Below are positions 1-9,189 of a stretch of DNA of 64,000 nt, in pieces. The notes under the pieces were generated by a model. It was not told the origin of the DNA and searched no databases. It saw nothing but the letters and a program-made list of their open reading frames with translations. Position 1 is the stretch's first letter, and the number at the start of each line of letters is the position of its first letter. A program made the translations under genes and the position numbers. The stretch comes from Clostridia bacterium (GTDB taxonomy: Bacteria; Bacillota; Clostridia; Christensenellales; Borkfalkiaceae), in assembly GCA_017624285.1 (NCBI GenBank), contig JAGANI010000042.1, forward strand, positions 23,345 to 87,344. Direction: 5' to 3'.

Positions 1-1887
1 ATAGTAACCGGTAAATAAACCGTTGGGCTTGCCGTGGGATACGTTGAAGCAGATTTCGCCAACTTCACCTACGGGGACTTGTTTACCGTCGGAATCTAAT
101 AATTTAATATCGTATAACGGTACGGGTTTACCCATAGACCCTAATTTTGAAGTCGTACCAGCAAGATTTGCTAAAGCAACGGTTGTTTCCGTTTGACCGA
201 AACCTTCCATAATCTGTAAGCCCGTAGCCTGCTCAAACTGACGGAAAACTTCAGGATTTAAAGCTTCACCCGCGGTAGTCATATGTTCGATAGTAGAAAG
301 GTCAAAGTTAGATAAATCCTGCTTGACCATCATCCTTAAAATAGTCGGAGGTGCGCAGAAAGTCGTGATGTTATATTGCTTAAACATCGGTAAAATATCG
401 CTTGCATCGAACCTATCGAAGTCGTAAACGAATATACCAGCTTCGCACAGCCATTGACCGTAAAGTTTACCCCAAGCAGCCTTTGCCCAACCAGTATCTG
501 CAACCGTTAAATGCAAGCCGTCTGGATTTACACAATGCCAATACTTTGCCGTAATAAAATGACCTAGCGGGTATTTGTAATTGTGCATTGCTATTTTTGG
601 GTTACCCGTCGTACCGGAAGTAAAATACATAAGCATAGCGTCGTCGCCACAAGCGGTTTCTTCGTTACGATCAAACTTACCGGAAAAAAGCGGGTATTCG
701 TCATCAAAACATCTCCAACCGTCGGCTTTACCGTTGACCATAATTAAATGTTCAACAAAAGGACACTCTTTAACGGACTTTTCGACTTCTTTACTAACTT
801 TGCCGTCAGCCGTACAGAGAACCGCCTTTACACCTGCCTTTTGTAAACGGTAAGTGATGTCGTGTTCTTTAAGTTGATTAGTTGCAGGTATTGCTACCGC
901 GCCTAATTTATGAAGAGCAAGCATAGCAAACCAGAACTGATAGTGGCGCTTTAATATAAGCATAACCTTATCGCCCTTTTTAATGCCCAACGACTTAAAG
1001 TAGTTGGCAGTTTGCGAAGAAGCCCTTTTTAATTGTGAAAATGTAAATTTATTTTCGGTTTTATCTTGAGCGACGTGTAACATACCGACTTTATCGGGGT
1101 AAAGCTCACCCAACCTATCGATAACGTCATATGCGAAATTAAACTTATCGTCGTTGATAAAATCAATCTTCTTTAACACACCGTCTTTATCTTCTGTAGG
1201 AATAATAAAATCTTCCCAAACACGCTTAACGTCTGCTTGCGTCTTTTTAACAGGTGCAAAGATAACGTCTTTTTGTTTAGCGTGTACAAGCGTTGACATG
1301 GGCGCTTTTGACGGATTTAATACAAATGCGTAGAATACACAGTCTTCCCCATCAACGGCAATCATACCGTGGGGGACGGAAGAATCGTAATAAATGCTAT
1401 CGCCTGCACGTAAAACTTCAACGTGGTTACCTACTTGAACTTTTAACGCACCTTTAACTACGATATCACACTCTTGACCGTCGTGGCTGGTTAAATCAAT
1501 AGGCTTATTTTGTAAACTATCGTCGTAATCGGAAACTACGTACAACGGCTCTGCAATACGGTTTTTAAATGCTGACGCTAAGTTAAAATACGTCATACCG
1601 TGCGCCTTTTGAATTTCTTGACCTTCACCTGCACGAGTTACGGTATAGCCGGCAAGACGAGGACCAGTACCGTCGATAATTTCGGTTACGTCTACTTTTA
1701 AAGCATCTGCACAACGATATAAAAACGCAAAGTTAAGGTCTTTTAAACCCGACTCACAACTTTCGTATTCTTCTACTGATACGCCTGTTTTTAAAGCCAT
1801 CTCGCTAACGGTAAAACCCTCGATCTCACGTAAGGTTTTAATACGTTGCGCCATCTCTTTAATTTTAAACTCTAAACCTGTGTTCAC
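1..1887 (-). CDS. HTH-cupin-acyl-CoA ligase fusion (partial, Val T-box unit)
   Basis: AMP-forming acyl-CoA synthetase that would activate a short carboxylic acid to its CoA thioester in the cytoplasm. It starts at a GTG (1887) with GGAGG six bases upstream and runs off the window start; 629 codons are visible and the C-terminal subdomain with the catalytic lysine is missing. Order: XRE-type HTH (about 10-70), cupin barrel (about 125-195), AMP-binding domain with the P-loop-like motif TSGTTGNPK and the EGFGQTETT motif. It is a close paralogue of the next gene upstream (2262-4529), with the same three-part design. It sits directly behind its own T-box leader with a GTA (Val) specifier. Substrate is inferred, isobutyrate being the natural guess; the family assignment is secure. 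Confidence 0.85.
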   Translation of the reverse strand, partial: MNTGLEFKIKEMAQRIKTLREIEGFTVSEMALKTGVSVEEYESCESGLKDLNFAFLYRCADALKVDVTEIIDGTGPRLAGYTVTRAGEGQEIQKAHGMTYFNLASAFKNRIAEPLYVVSDYDDSLQNKPIDLTSHDGQECDIVVKGALKVQVGNHVEVLRAGDSIYYDSSVPHGMIAVDGEDCVFYAFVLNPSKAPMSTLVHAKQKDVIFAPVKKTQADVKRVWEDFIIPTEDKDGVLKKIDFINDDKFNFAYDVIDRLGELYPDKVGMLHVAQDKTENKFTFSQLKRASSQTANYFKSLGIKKGDKVMLILKRHYQFWFAMLALHKLGAVAIPATNQLKEHDITYRLQKAGVKAVLCTADGKVSKEVEKSVKECPFVEHLIMVNGKADGWRCFDDEYPLFSGKFDRNEETACGDDAMLMYFTSGTTGNPKIAMHNYKYPLGHFITAKYWHCVNPDGLHLTVADTGWAKAAWGKLYGQWLCEAGIFVYDFDRFDASDILPMFKQYNITTFCAPPTILRMMVKQDLSNFDLSTIEHMTTAGEALNPEVFRQFEQATGLQIMEGFGQTETTVALANLAGTTSKLGSMGKPVPLYDIKLLDSDGKQVPVGEVGEICFNVSHGKPNGLFTGYY

Positions 1888-1911
1888 TAAATCCTCCATC
1901 GGACGAAAAGC

Positions 1912-2194
1912 AAAAAGCCCGTCCCAAAGATATAACCTTTGAGACGAGCCGTGTTTAACTTACTGCCCGCGGTACCACTCAAATTGCGTAAAAATACGCC
2001 ACTTAAAGCATTACAGCTTTTACGTACTAACGTAACGTTACGGGGTAGGTCTACTGCCACCGATTAAAATAAACGGTAGGTTCTTCTCCCAGCTCGGAAA
2101 CTACATCGATGTTTACACGTAACGGCTTACACCAACCGCCGTCTCTCTTAAACGCTTTAAAACAACGACCTTTTCGTCTTAGCTTTTTATATTT
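1912..2194 (-). promoter_or_regulatory. T-box riboswitch, inferred valine specifier (GTA)
   Basis: Leader RNA that reads uncharged tRNA and controls the downstream ligase by antitermination. Visible on the minus strand: AGAGAG motif and GGTTGGTG apical loop of Stem I, conserved T-box sequence GTGGTACCGCGG (about 1967-1978), and a terminator hairpin with a U tract (1912-1950). Placing the specifier exactly where ACC lies in the thrS T-box of this window gives GTA (2102-2104), followed by a purine as in the other three leaders. The UGGU bulge fits a tRNA with A73, as tRNA-Val has. T-box identity is certain; the codon is my alignment by eye. Confidence 0.9.
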
Positions 2195-2200
2195 TGTGAG

Positions 2201-2230
2201 ATTATATCATATCTATATGATATTTGTCAA
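2201..2230 (-). promoter_or_regulatory. Promoter of the Val T-box unit
   Basis: Minus-strand TTGACA (2225-2230) and TATAAT (2201-2206), 18-base spacer, placing transcription start near 2194 just before Stem I. Confidence 0.8.
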
Positions 2231-2261
2231 GTTTTTTATATATATTTGCTTACAAACGCCC

Positions 2262-4529
2262 TTATAACTTGTTGCGTTGAATTTTACCACTTATCGTCTT
2301 GGGGAGTTCGTCCTTAAATACGATAATACGTGGATATTTATAAGGTGCTGTATGTGATTTAACGTATTCTTGAATTTCCTTTTTAAGTTCTTCTGACGGA
2401 ACGGTGTCTTTTGTTAAAACAATACTAGCTTTTACTACTTGACCGCGGATTTCATCAGGAGCGGCAGAAACGCCACACTCTAATACGTAAGGAAGTTCCA
2501 TAATAACGCTTTCGATTTCAAACGGTCCGATACGATAGCCCGATGACTTGATGACGTCGTCAATACGCGATACGTAATAAAAATATCCATCTTCATCACG
2601 CCAAGCGGTATCTTTTGTATGATACATGCCGTCGTGCCATACGTCTTCTGTTAGACCAGCATCACGATAATACTCTTTAAACAAGCCACATGGCGTATTT
2701 TTATCAGTACGGATGACGATTTCACCAGTTTCACCATTAGGAACGGAGTTGCCGTCAAGGTCGACGATATCGACGTCGTATTGAGGTGAAGCCTTACCCA
2801 TTGAGCCGATTTTAGGCATAGTACCAACAAGGTTGCAAATGGTAAGCGTAGTTTCCGTTTGACCGAAACCTTCCATAATTTTAAGACCCGTTGCCTGCTC
2901 AAACTGACGGTAAACTTCAGGATTTAAAGCTTCGCCCGCGGTAGTCATATGCTTAACCGAACTAAAATCGTATTTTTGAAGATCGCTCTTAATAAACATA
3001 CGAAGCATTGTCGGAGGTGCGCAGAAGGTAGTGATTTGATACTTGCTAAACATCGGTAAAATATCGCTTGCATCAAACTTATCAAAGTCGTATACGAACA
3101 CAGCGCCTTCACACAGCCATTGACCGTAAAGTTTGCCCCAAAGCGATTTGCCCCAACCGGTATCGGAAATAGTAAAGTGTAAGCCGTCCCTTTGGCAACA
3201 ATGCCAGTATTTTGCCGTTACGTAATGACCAAGTGCGTAAGTGTGTTTATGCGCAGCCATTTTGGGGTTACCAGTAGTACCTGACGTAAAGAACATTAAA
3301 GCGGTGTCATCACCTTGAGAACTATCTTCCGTCCTTGGGTATTTACCGGTAAAGCGAACGTATTCTTCATCAAAATTACGCCACCCGTCCTTGGGCTTAC
3401 CAACGATAATCTTAGTTTCTACCGTCGGTGAATTTTTAATAGCGTTATCCGCGATATCGGCAACGTCGCCGTCCGAAGTACAGATAATTGCTTTAACGCC
3501 GGCAGCGTTAAAACGGTATTCAAAGTCGTGTTCTTTAAGTTGGTTGGTCGCAGGGATTGCTACCGCGCCTAACTTATGGAGCGCCACCATTGAGAACCAG
3601 AATTGATAATGACGCTTTAATACAAGCATAACCTTATCGCCCTTTTTGATGCCGAGCGATGCAAAGTAGTTTGCGCATTGGTTTGAAGCGCGCTTGATAT
3701 CTTTAAAGGTAAAGCGTTTTTCTTGATGGAATTTATCCACGTATAACATAGCAAGCTTATCGGGATACTTATCGGCAATAGCATCTACTACGTCGAAACC
3801 GAAGTTGAAAGACTCAGTATTTTTAAAGTCAATTTTTTGTAAAGCGCCGTTTTCGTCTTCAACAGCGTTGATAAATTTTTCACAAATTAAAGTTTCGCTC
3901 TTTTTAGCGGTTGCAATAGAACTTCTTACGACGTCTTCCTTAGTGTCTTCACCAGGTAAAACAACCGCGCAGAAAACACAGTCTTGACCGCCGACTGCTA
4001 TCATACCGTGTGGCGTAGAACTATTATAGTAAATGCTATCGCCCTCGTTTAAAACTTCGATATGGTCGCCAATTTGAACTTTTAAACTACCAGATAAAAC
4101 AAGGTCGAATTCTTGACCGCTATGGGTAGATAAATGTATGGGTTTGTTTTGTTGTGCCAAAGAGTACTCATACCTAACCCAATAAGGTTGCGCGATTTTA
4201 TCACGGAATTTAGGCGCTAAGTTTTTAATATCAATACCGTCTTCTTTAGCGGTGTCTTGACCAGCGCCCTTACGGGTAACGGTGTAGCTAGAAAGGTTTG
4301 CACCTTGACCTTCTAAAAGTTCGGTAAGTTCTACGTTGAAAATTAACGCACACTTATGGATGAAGGAAAAAGGTATGTCGGTCGTGCCGGATTCATATAA
4401 AAGGTAATCGTCCTCGGAAACGTCGGTTTTTGAAGCCATTTCAGAAACGGAGTAGCCCATAACGTTACGCATTTCTCTAATACGAAGCGCAATCTCGACC
4501 AAGCGTGATAAAGTGTTGTTTTGTTTCAT
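2262..4529 (-). CDS. HTH-cupin-acyl-CoA ligase fusion (Ile T-box unit)
   Basis: Complete 755-residue version of the architecture. An N-terminal XRE helix-turn-helix (about 8-70) and a cupin barrel (about 125-195, with GDSIYY and TPHGM) are fused to a full AMP-forming ligase (about 240-755). The ligase motifs FFTSGTTGNPK, EGFGQTETT and SSGYRIGPFEIES and the C-terminal TISGKIQR with the adenylation lysine are all present, so it should be active. It resembles medium-chain acyl-CoA synthetases (ACSM type), a family that includes enzymes for short branched acids. Start is an ATG with AGGAGG seven bases upstream. The HTH and cupin could sense ligand or bind DNA; that is inference. Substrate unknown; 2-methylbutyrate is suggested by the Ile T-box in front. 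Confidence 0.88.
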   Translation of the reverse strand: MKQNNTLSRLVEIALRIREMRNVMGYSVSEMASKTDVSEDDYLLYESGTTDIPFSFIHKCALIFNVELTELLEGQGANLSSYTVTRKGAGQDTAKEDGIDIKNLAPKFRDKIAQPYWVRYEYSLAQQNKPIHLSTHSGQEFDLVLSGSLKVQIGDHIEVLNEGDSIYYNSSTPHGMIAVGGQDCVFCAVVLPGEDTKEDVVRSSIATAKKSETLICEKFINAVEDENGALQKIDFKNTESFNFGFDVVDAIADKYPDKLAMLYVDKFHQEKRFTFKDIKRASNQCANYFASLGIKKGDKVMLVLKRHYQFWFSMVALHKLGAVAIPATNQLKEHDFEYRFNAAGVKAIICTSDGDVADIADNAIKNSPTVETKIIVGKPKDGWRNFDEEYVRFTGKYPRTEDSSQGDDTALMFFTSGTTGNPKMAAHKHTYALGHYVTAKYWHCCQRDGLHFTISDTGWGKSLWGKLYGQWLCEGAVFVYDFDKFDASDILPMFSKYQITTFCAPPTMLRMFIKSDLQKYDFSSVKHMTTAGEALNPEVYRQFEQATGLKIMEGFGQTETTLTICNLVGTMPKIGSMGKASPQYDVDIVDLDGNSVPNGETGEIVIRTDKNTPCGLFKEYYRDAGLTEDVWHDGMYHTKDTAWRDEDGYFYYVSRIDDVIKSSGYRIGPFEIESVIMELPYVLECGVSAAPDEIRGQVVKASIVLTKDTVPSEELKKEIQEYVKSHTAPYKYPRIIVFKDELPKTISGKIQRNKL

Positions 4530-4553
4530 AGTAACCTCCTTTACGGGTCAAAC

Positions 4554-4821
4554 AAAAAAGACCCGTCTCGTTTGAGACGAGTCTTGTGAATCACAAGTAC
4601 CCGCGGTACCACTCAAATTGCGTAAAAATACGCCACTCAGGCTCAATTAAGCCGTATGCATTAACGCAGCAATCACGAGACGCGTCTACTTGCTTGCGCT
4701 TTTGGGCGTCCGGCTCGGAAGTGATAAGTTTTTGACTTTGTTTATCGGGATTACACCACCCCCGACTCTCTGTAAAACTACCCGTCTAAACCGTCTTCGT
4801 CTTAGCCTTTTTATTAATTAT
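4554..4821 (-). promoter_or_regulatory. T-box riboswitch, inferred isoleucine specifier (ATC)
   Basis: Minus-strand leader with AGAGAG, GGTGGTG apical loop, T-box sequence GTGGTACCGCGG (4601-4612) and a GAGACG/CGTCTC terminator hairpin with U tract (4554-4584). The specifier aligned to thrS is ATC (4723-4725), followed by A and then the CTTCCGAGC lower-stem strand. The UGGU bulge fits A73 of tRNA-Ile. It controls the 755-residue ligase immediately downstream. Confidence 0.92.
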
Positions 4822-4827
4822 GTGATA

Positions 4828-4856
4828 AGTTTAGCACACGCAAAAACGTTTGTCAA
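4828..4856 (-). promoter_or_regulatory. Promoter of the Ile T-box unit
   Basis: Minus-strand TTGACA (4851-4856), 17-base spacer, TAAACT (4828-4833). Confidence 0.75.
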
Positions 4857-4964
4857 TAAAATTAAACGAATTTTTCGCATGTTTTTAAATTTTTTTAAGC
4901 GATGGTTTACTTTTTTAAAATATTATATATAAAGATTTTAAAACAAAGTTTTATTTTTTTATAG

Positions 4965-7418
4965 TTATTTTTTAAGACCTAAAATATCGATAGAAGTTTC
5001 CTTCATTTTATATTTTAAGATTTTGCCTGCTGCGTTCATGGGGAATTCTTCAGTAAAGATAAAATATCTTGGAACTTTATGCTTTGCCATGTTTTGATTG
5101 CCGTATTCACGCATATCGGCTTCCGTTGCGGTTTGACCCTTTTTAAGAATTATCCAAGCGCAAGCTTCTTCGCCATAACGCTCGTCAGGAACACCTACAA
5201 CTTGAACGTCTTTAACTTTATCGTGGGTTAAATAGAACTCTTCAATTTCCCTTGGGTATAAGTTTTCGCCACCACGGATAATCATATCTTTAAGTCTACC
5301 CGTTACCTTATAATAGCCGTCAGGCGTACGGCAACAGATATCCCCACTATGAAGCCAACCGTCGGCGTCGATAGTTTGCTCGGTAGCCTTTGGCATTTTG
5401 TAGTAGCCCTTCATGATGTTATAACCACGCGCAACGAACTCACCATTTTCGCCGTCGGGCAACTCCTCGCCAGTTTCGGGGTCGATAATCTTACACTCTA
5501 CCCCAGGGAAAGCGCTACCAACGGTTTCTACACGGTGGTCTAAGTCCTCGTTGACTTCACCCATAGTGCAACCAGGGGAAGCTTCAGTCTGACCGTAAAC
5601 GCTGATGATTTCTTTCATGTTCATTTCAACCGAAGCACGACGCATTAAGTCGGGCGGACAGTTTGCGCCTGCCATTATCCCCGTACGCATGTGTGAAAAG
5701 TCCGTTTTAGCAAAATCCGCATGGTTAAACATTGCTATAAACATCGTGGGAACGCCGTTAAAGCAAGTTATTTTTTCATCATTGATACAAGCGAGCGACG
5801 ATTTTGGCGAGAAATACGGCATCGGACAAATAGTACCGCCGTGCGTCATCATGTTGGTCATGGAAAGCACCATACCGAAACAATGGAACATGGGGACTTG
5901 AATCATCATCCTATCAGCGGTGGAAGTATCCATCCTATCGCCGATAATTTTGCCGTTGTTAATAATGTTTCTATGCGTAAGCATAACGCCTTTTGGGAAA
6001 CCGGTAGTACCAGAAGTATATTGCATATTGCAAACGTCGTCGGGGTTAACCATAGATGCGCGACGACGAACTTCTTCCTTAGGGACGAGCGACGAACGCT
6101 TGATAAAATCGTTCCACTCCAAACAACCGTCCATATTAAAGCCTACCGTAACCACGTTACGTAAAAACGGTAACTTTTTAGAATATAACGGCTGACCAGG
6201 GGTAACGGATTTAAGTTCTGGACATAATTCTTCAATAGTTGCTTTATAATCGGAATCTTTGCAAGAATCAATCATAACCAACGTGTGTGTATCCGATTGA
6301 CGAAGTAAATATTCTGCTTCGTGAATTTTATAAGCGGTATTTACAGTTACCAAAACTGCGCCGATTTTTACCGTTGCCCAAAAGGTTAAAAACCATTGAG
6401 GGACGTTAGTTGCCCATACCGCTACGTGATGACCAGGTTCAACACCCAAAGATATAAGCGCTTGCGCTACCTTATCTACGTCGTCCCTAAATTGTGAGTA
6501 CGTCCTAGTATAGTCTAAAGTAGTATACTTAAACGCGTACTGGTCGGGATAGCTATTAGCCATTTCGTCCAACACGTCGGAAAAAGTTACGTCTAAAACG
6601 TCGTACTTCTTCCAAGGGTGCGTACCAGTCTTACTACGGTTATAATATATGGGTTTATGAACCCCGTTATCCGTTGTCTTTTTAAGATACGAGTTAAAAT
6701 GAGTTAAAATTATATCGGGTGAAGTTATCTCCCCAGCGTCGCTTGCGCAAACGTAACCGTCGTAGTTTAACGAGCGTAAAGCGTTCATAAAATCTTTTAC
6801 AGGGAGTTCACCATCGCCGATAAGTACGTTTTTATCGTTTAACCTATCACCTAATCTGACGTAACCGATATACGCGCCGAGCATTTGGATGGTGGTATCA
6901 GCAGATTCACCAGCGGTAAAATAAGTTTCACGAATATTCCAACAAACTTTTAAGCATGCTGAAGAGAATAAATTAATTACCTCTAAAACCTTTTCCGTTT
7001 TGGAAAGCGGACCAGTAGTTTCAAGCAAAATTGAAACACCTAAATTTTCAGCCAAAGTAACGGCAGGGGTTAAAATTTGTTTAAGCGTAGCGTCGTCTGG
7101 AATTACGTCAGCGCGTAAAACAACGCTATTTACCGATGCGATTGAAGCGTATTCAACGTATTTAACGATTACCGCGCCGTCTGCCGTGTAAGAAATTCTT
7201 TCAGGACAACCTAAAACGGTAATCGTTATATGACGATTTACGAGTTTACGCTTAGCATCTACCGTGCAGTTGGACCTAAAAATACTATCGCTATGGGAAG
7301 ATTTTTCAACTTCCGCATCGGATATTTCAAAACCGTCGAAACCGTAATCAAAAGCAGTATTGCAAAGTTCTATAAAAGATGACGACGGGATATGTTTATC
7401 TGAAAATGCAAGTTTCAT
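4965..7418 (-). CDS. TIM-barrel / acyl-CoA ligase fusion protein
   Basis: An 817-residue two-part protein. Residues 1 to about 245 look like a xylose-isomerase-type TIM barrel (AP endonuclease 2 superfamily). The usual metal-site residues seem poorly kept: CWNIRET stands where a D-x-x-H type motif is common. Residues about 260-817 form a complete AMP-forming ligase of the FadD type, with YTSGTTGFPKG, VYGQTEASPG, IIRGGENLYPREIE and C-terminal AAGKILKYK with the adenylation lysine. Its ATG overlaps the stop of the LeuA-like gene (TAATG), so the two are translationally coupled and share the Leu T-box. Isovalerate is a plausible substrate by context only. No clear terminator follows. Confidence 0.85.
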   Translation of the reverse strand: MKLAFSDKHIPSSSFIELCNTAFDYGFDGFEISDAEVEKSSHSDSIFRSNCTVDAKRKLVNRHITITVLGCPERISYTADGAVIVKYVEYASIASVNSVVLRADVIPDDATLKQILTPAVTLAENLGVSILLETTGPLSKTEKVLEVINLFSSACLKVCWNIRETYFTAGESADTTIQMLGAYIGYVRLGDRLNDKNVLIGDGELPVKDFMNALRSLNYDGYVCASDAGEITSPDIILTHFNSYLKKTTDNGVHKPIYYNRSKTGTHPWKKYDVLDVTFSDVLDEMANSYPDQYAFKYTTLDYTRTYSQFRDDVDKVAQALISLGVEPGHHVAVWATNVPQWFLTFWATVKIGAVLVTVNTAYKIHEAEYLLRQSDTHTLVMIDSCKDSDYKATIEELCPELKSVTPGQPLYSKKLPFLRNVVTVGFNMDGCLEWNDFIKRSSLVPKEEVRRRASMVNPDDVCNMQYTSGTTGFPKGVMLTHRNIINNGKIIGDRMDTSTADRMMIQVPMFHCFGMVLSMTNMMTHGGTICPMPYFSPKSSLACINDEKITCFNGVPTMFIAMFNHADFAKTDFSHMRTGIMAGANCPPDLMRRASVEMNMKEIISVYGQTEASPGCTMGEVNEDLDHRVETVGSAFPGVECKIIDPETGEELPDGENGEFVARGYNIMKGYYKMPKATEQTIDADGWLHSGDICCRTPDGYYKVTGRLKDMIIRGGENLYPREIEEFYLTHDKVKDVQVVGVPDERYGEEACAWIILKKGQTATEADMREYGNQNMAKHKVPRYFIFTEEFPMNAAGKILKYKMKETSIDILGLKK

Positions 7419-8797
7419 TATTTGTTACCTTCGTGTACAATTTTGTTAATAGCATTGATATATGCGCGGATACATGCGCCTACAATATCGGTAGAAACAC
7501 CGTTGCCGGGGTAAAGTTTACCATCTGCGCGGAGTCTAATTATTGACGAACCAACTGCTTCCCTACCCTTTGTTACTGCGTGTACTTGGAAGTCGTCAAG
7601 CTCGTAATGATGACCGATAACTTGTTCTATCGCATGGAAAGAAGCGTCGATAGGACCATCACCCGTGGAAACGCCAGTAAAACGCTCGCCACATTTTTCT
7701 AAGGTAACGTTTGCGGTTGCCGGTATAACGTTACTGCTAGTTACCACGTAGTTGATTAAATGATAAGTTGACGGAACTTGCATAGCCGAAGATGCTATAA
7801 TTGCTTCAAGTTCTTTAATATCAATAGTTTCTTTACCGTTTAAAAGTTTTTTAACTTCGTCGTAGATATTACCTAAATCGGTATCGGAAAGCTCGTAACC
7901 AAGTTGCTTAACTACGGTAGCAACGTCTTTTAAATTTGCACTACTATCGATAAAACCAACTGATACGTCCCCTGAGATTTCTTCTAAAACGGCTTTATCT
8001 GTGATAGAAGCAATTGCTTGAGAAATGCTTTTTACGTTGGTTACGTCTACGTCTATAAATGCGTCTAAATCGAACTTTTTAGCACGGAATACGTCAGCTA
8101 AAACGTCGGTTTTAAGATAGTCGCCAACCATTGAAGTTATTACGCCGTCAGCCCCTGCTTTAATTGCTTGAATAGCGCAAGCCGTTGCCATCTTAAACTT
8201 ATCCGACGGACAAACGAAAACTTTAATATCGCAAGCGTCTTTAACCTCTTTAACTACGTTATAAAAATCTTCAGGAAAAGCTTCGCCATTGTCATCAAAA
8301 ATAGTTACCGCCGAAGCACCTGCGTCGCAAGCCGTTTTAATTGCACTTACTAAAAAGCCTGCTTCTGCACGGAAAGCATCTTTTGCAACAAACTCAACAG
8401 TTTCGTAAAGATTAACCGATTTTTCAATAAGCTCTTTAATTTTACCGAGCATAACGGGTGCTTTTGCATGATAAAAATATTCCATTTGTGCGGTAGATAC
8501 CGGCATAGCAACCTGTAACCCCGATTTTAATGAGTTTTTAACGCACTCGCTTGCTGTTTTAACTCCGTCTTCGCAAGCGCCTACTTCTATCATAACGGTT
8601 GCGTTATTAATTGAAGACGCAATAGTGCGATAGATAACCTCGTCCTCTTTGCTATTAGATAAACAAGGTAAGCAAATAGAATCAACTTTTGCTTTATCTA
8701 AACTTTCGCTAATAGCCAACTTCTCACGAAAAGTTAAAGATAAATCTTGCTCTTTAATAGCCTTTAAAGTTATGTCTGAAACGATAATTTTTTTCAT
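7418..8797 (-). CDS. LeuA-like protein lacking catalytic metal ligands
   Basis: Homologue of 2-isopropylmalate synthase (459 residues against about 510). The fold can be followed end to end: the DITL..KEQ start aligns with the DTTLRDGEQ region, and the C-terminal LeuA allosteric domain (about 335-455, with STGDGPIDASFHAI and STDIVGACIRAY) is well kept. The active site is not. The Arg-Asp pair is replaced by K12-A13, the Glu of the EDAxR motif is K139, and the HxHND metal motif is V195-C-P-S-D199. It therefore probably does not make isopropylmalate. It is first gene of the Leu T-box unit. A leucine-binding regulatory or scaffold role is my inference. Confidence 0.85.
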   Translation of the reverse strand: MKKIIVSDITLKAIKEQDLSLTFREKLAISESLDKAKVDSICLPCLSNSKEDEVIYRTIASSINNATVMIEVGACEDGVKTASECVKNSLKSGLQVAMPVSTAQMEYFYHAKAPVMLGKIKELIEKSVNLYETVEFVAKDAFRAEAGFLVSAIKTACDAGASAVTIFDDNGEAFPEDFYNVVKEVKDACDIKVFVCPSDKFKMATACAIQAIKAGADGVITSMVGDYLKTDVLADVFRAKKFDLDAFIDVDVTNVKSISQAIASITDKAVLEEISGDVSVGFIDSSANLKDVATVVKQLGYELSDTDLGNIYDEVKKLLNGKETIDIKELEAIIASSAMQVPSTYHLINYVVTSSNVIPATANVTLEKCGERFTGVSTGDGPIDASFHAIEQVIGHHYELDDFQVHAVTKGREAVGSSIIRLRADGKLYPGNGVSTDIVGACIRAYINAINKIVHEGNK

Positions 8798-8917
8798 ATA
8801 AAAACTCCCTTTGCCGTAAAAACGGTCTAATGATTAATGCTTTTGATTTTAATATTTATTGATATATTTTTGCAAAAATGCTCTTATTCTTAATGACAAG
8901 GTTTAAAGTGATTTAGG

Positions 8918-8954
8918 AGATTGTCACGCTCGCTTTCGCTCACTCACAATGACA
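8918..8954. repeat. Intergenic palindromic repeat (GTCATTGTGAG...CAAT type)
   Basis: On the minus strand TGTCATTGTGAG, then GAGCGAAAGCGAG, then GTGACAATCT: an imperfect hairpin with a GAAA loop. The form resembles the GTCATTGCGAG...GCAATCT intergenic repeats found in many bacterial genomes. Confidence 0.55.
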
Positions 8955-8960
8955 AAATAA

Positions 8961-9064
8961 GGCTACGGAGCGAAACGTATTGATTAACAAAAACGATATA
9001 TTGTCTAAACGGAGGCTACGGAGCAATAGATAATTGATTAGCGTTAGCGATTTGACGAATAAAA
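8961..9064. repeat. Two imperfect direct repeats, about 53 bases each
   Basis: Both copies begin GGCTACGGAGC and contain TTGATTA followed by CGAT; they start near 8961 and 9014. They lie inside the long leader of the Leu T-box unit. Function unknown. Confidence 0.5.
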
Positions 9065-9189
9065 TGCAAAAAGGACAAGTGTTATTATAAGGGAGCATAC
9101 TTGAAAAGTATGTAACCGAATAAAACACGAAGTAATTTGTAGCATTTTGTCGTCAAAAATAAATTAGATATTGCGCAGTAGCCGACAAT

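Larger units (their letters stand above)
8798..9189 (-). other. Unusually long leader segment between Leu T-box and gene
   Basis: About 390 bases separate the T-box terminator from the LeuA-like start codon, whereas the other T-boxes sit within about 25 bases of theirs. No convincing gene is present. The stretch carries an imperfect palindrome and a pair of direct repeats listed separately, which suggests a repeat insertion in the leader. Confidence 0.6.

Noticed and set aside
4690..4932. Plus-strand open frame across the Ile T-box
   Set aside because: It is antisense to a well-supported T-box and promoter, has no ribosome site and no recognisable domain.
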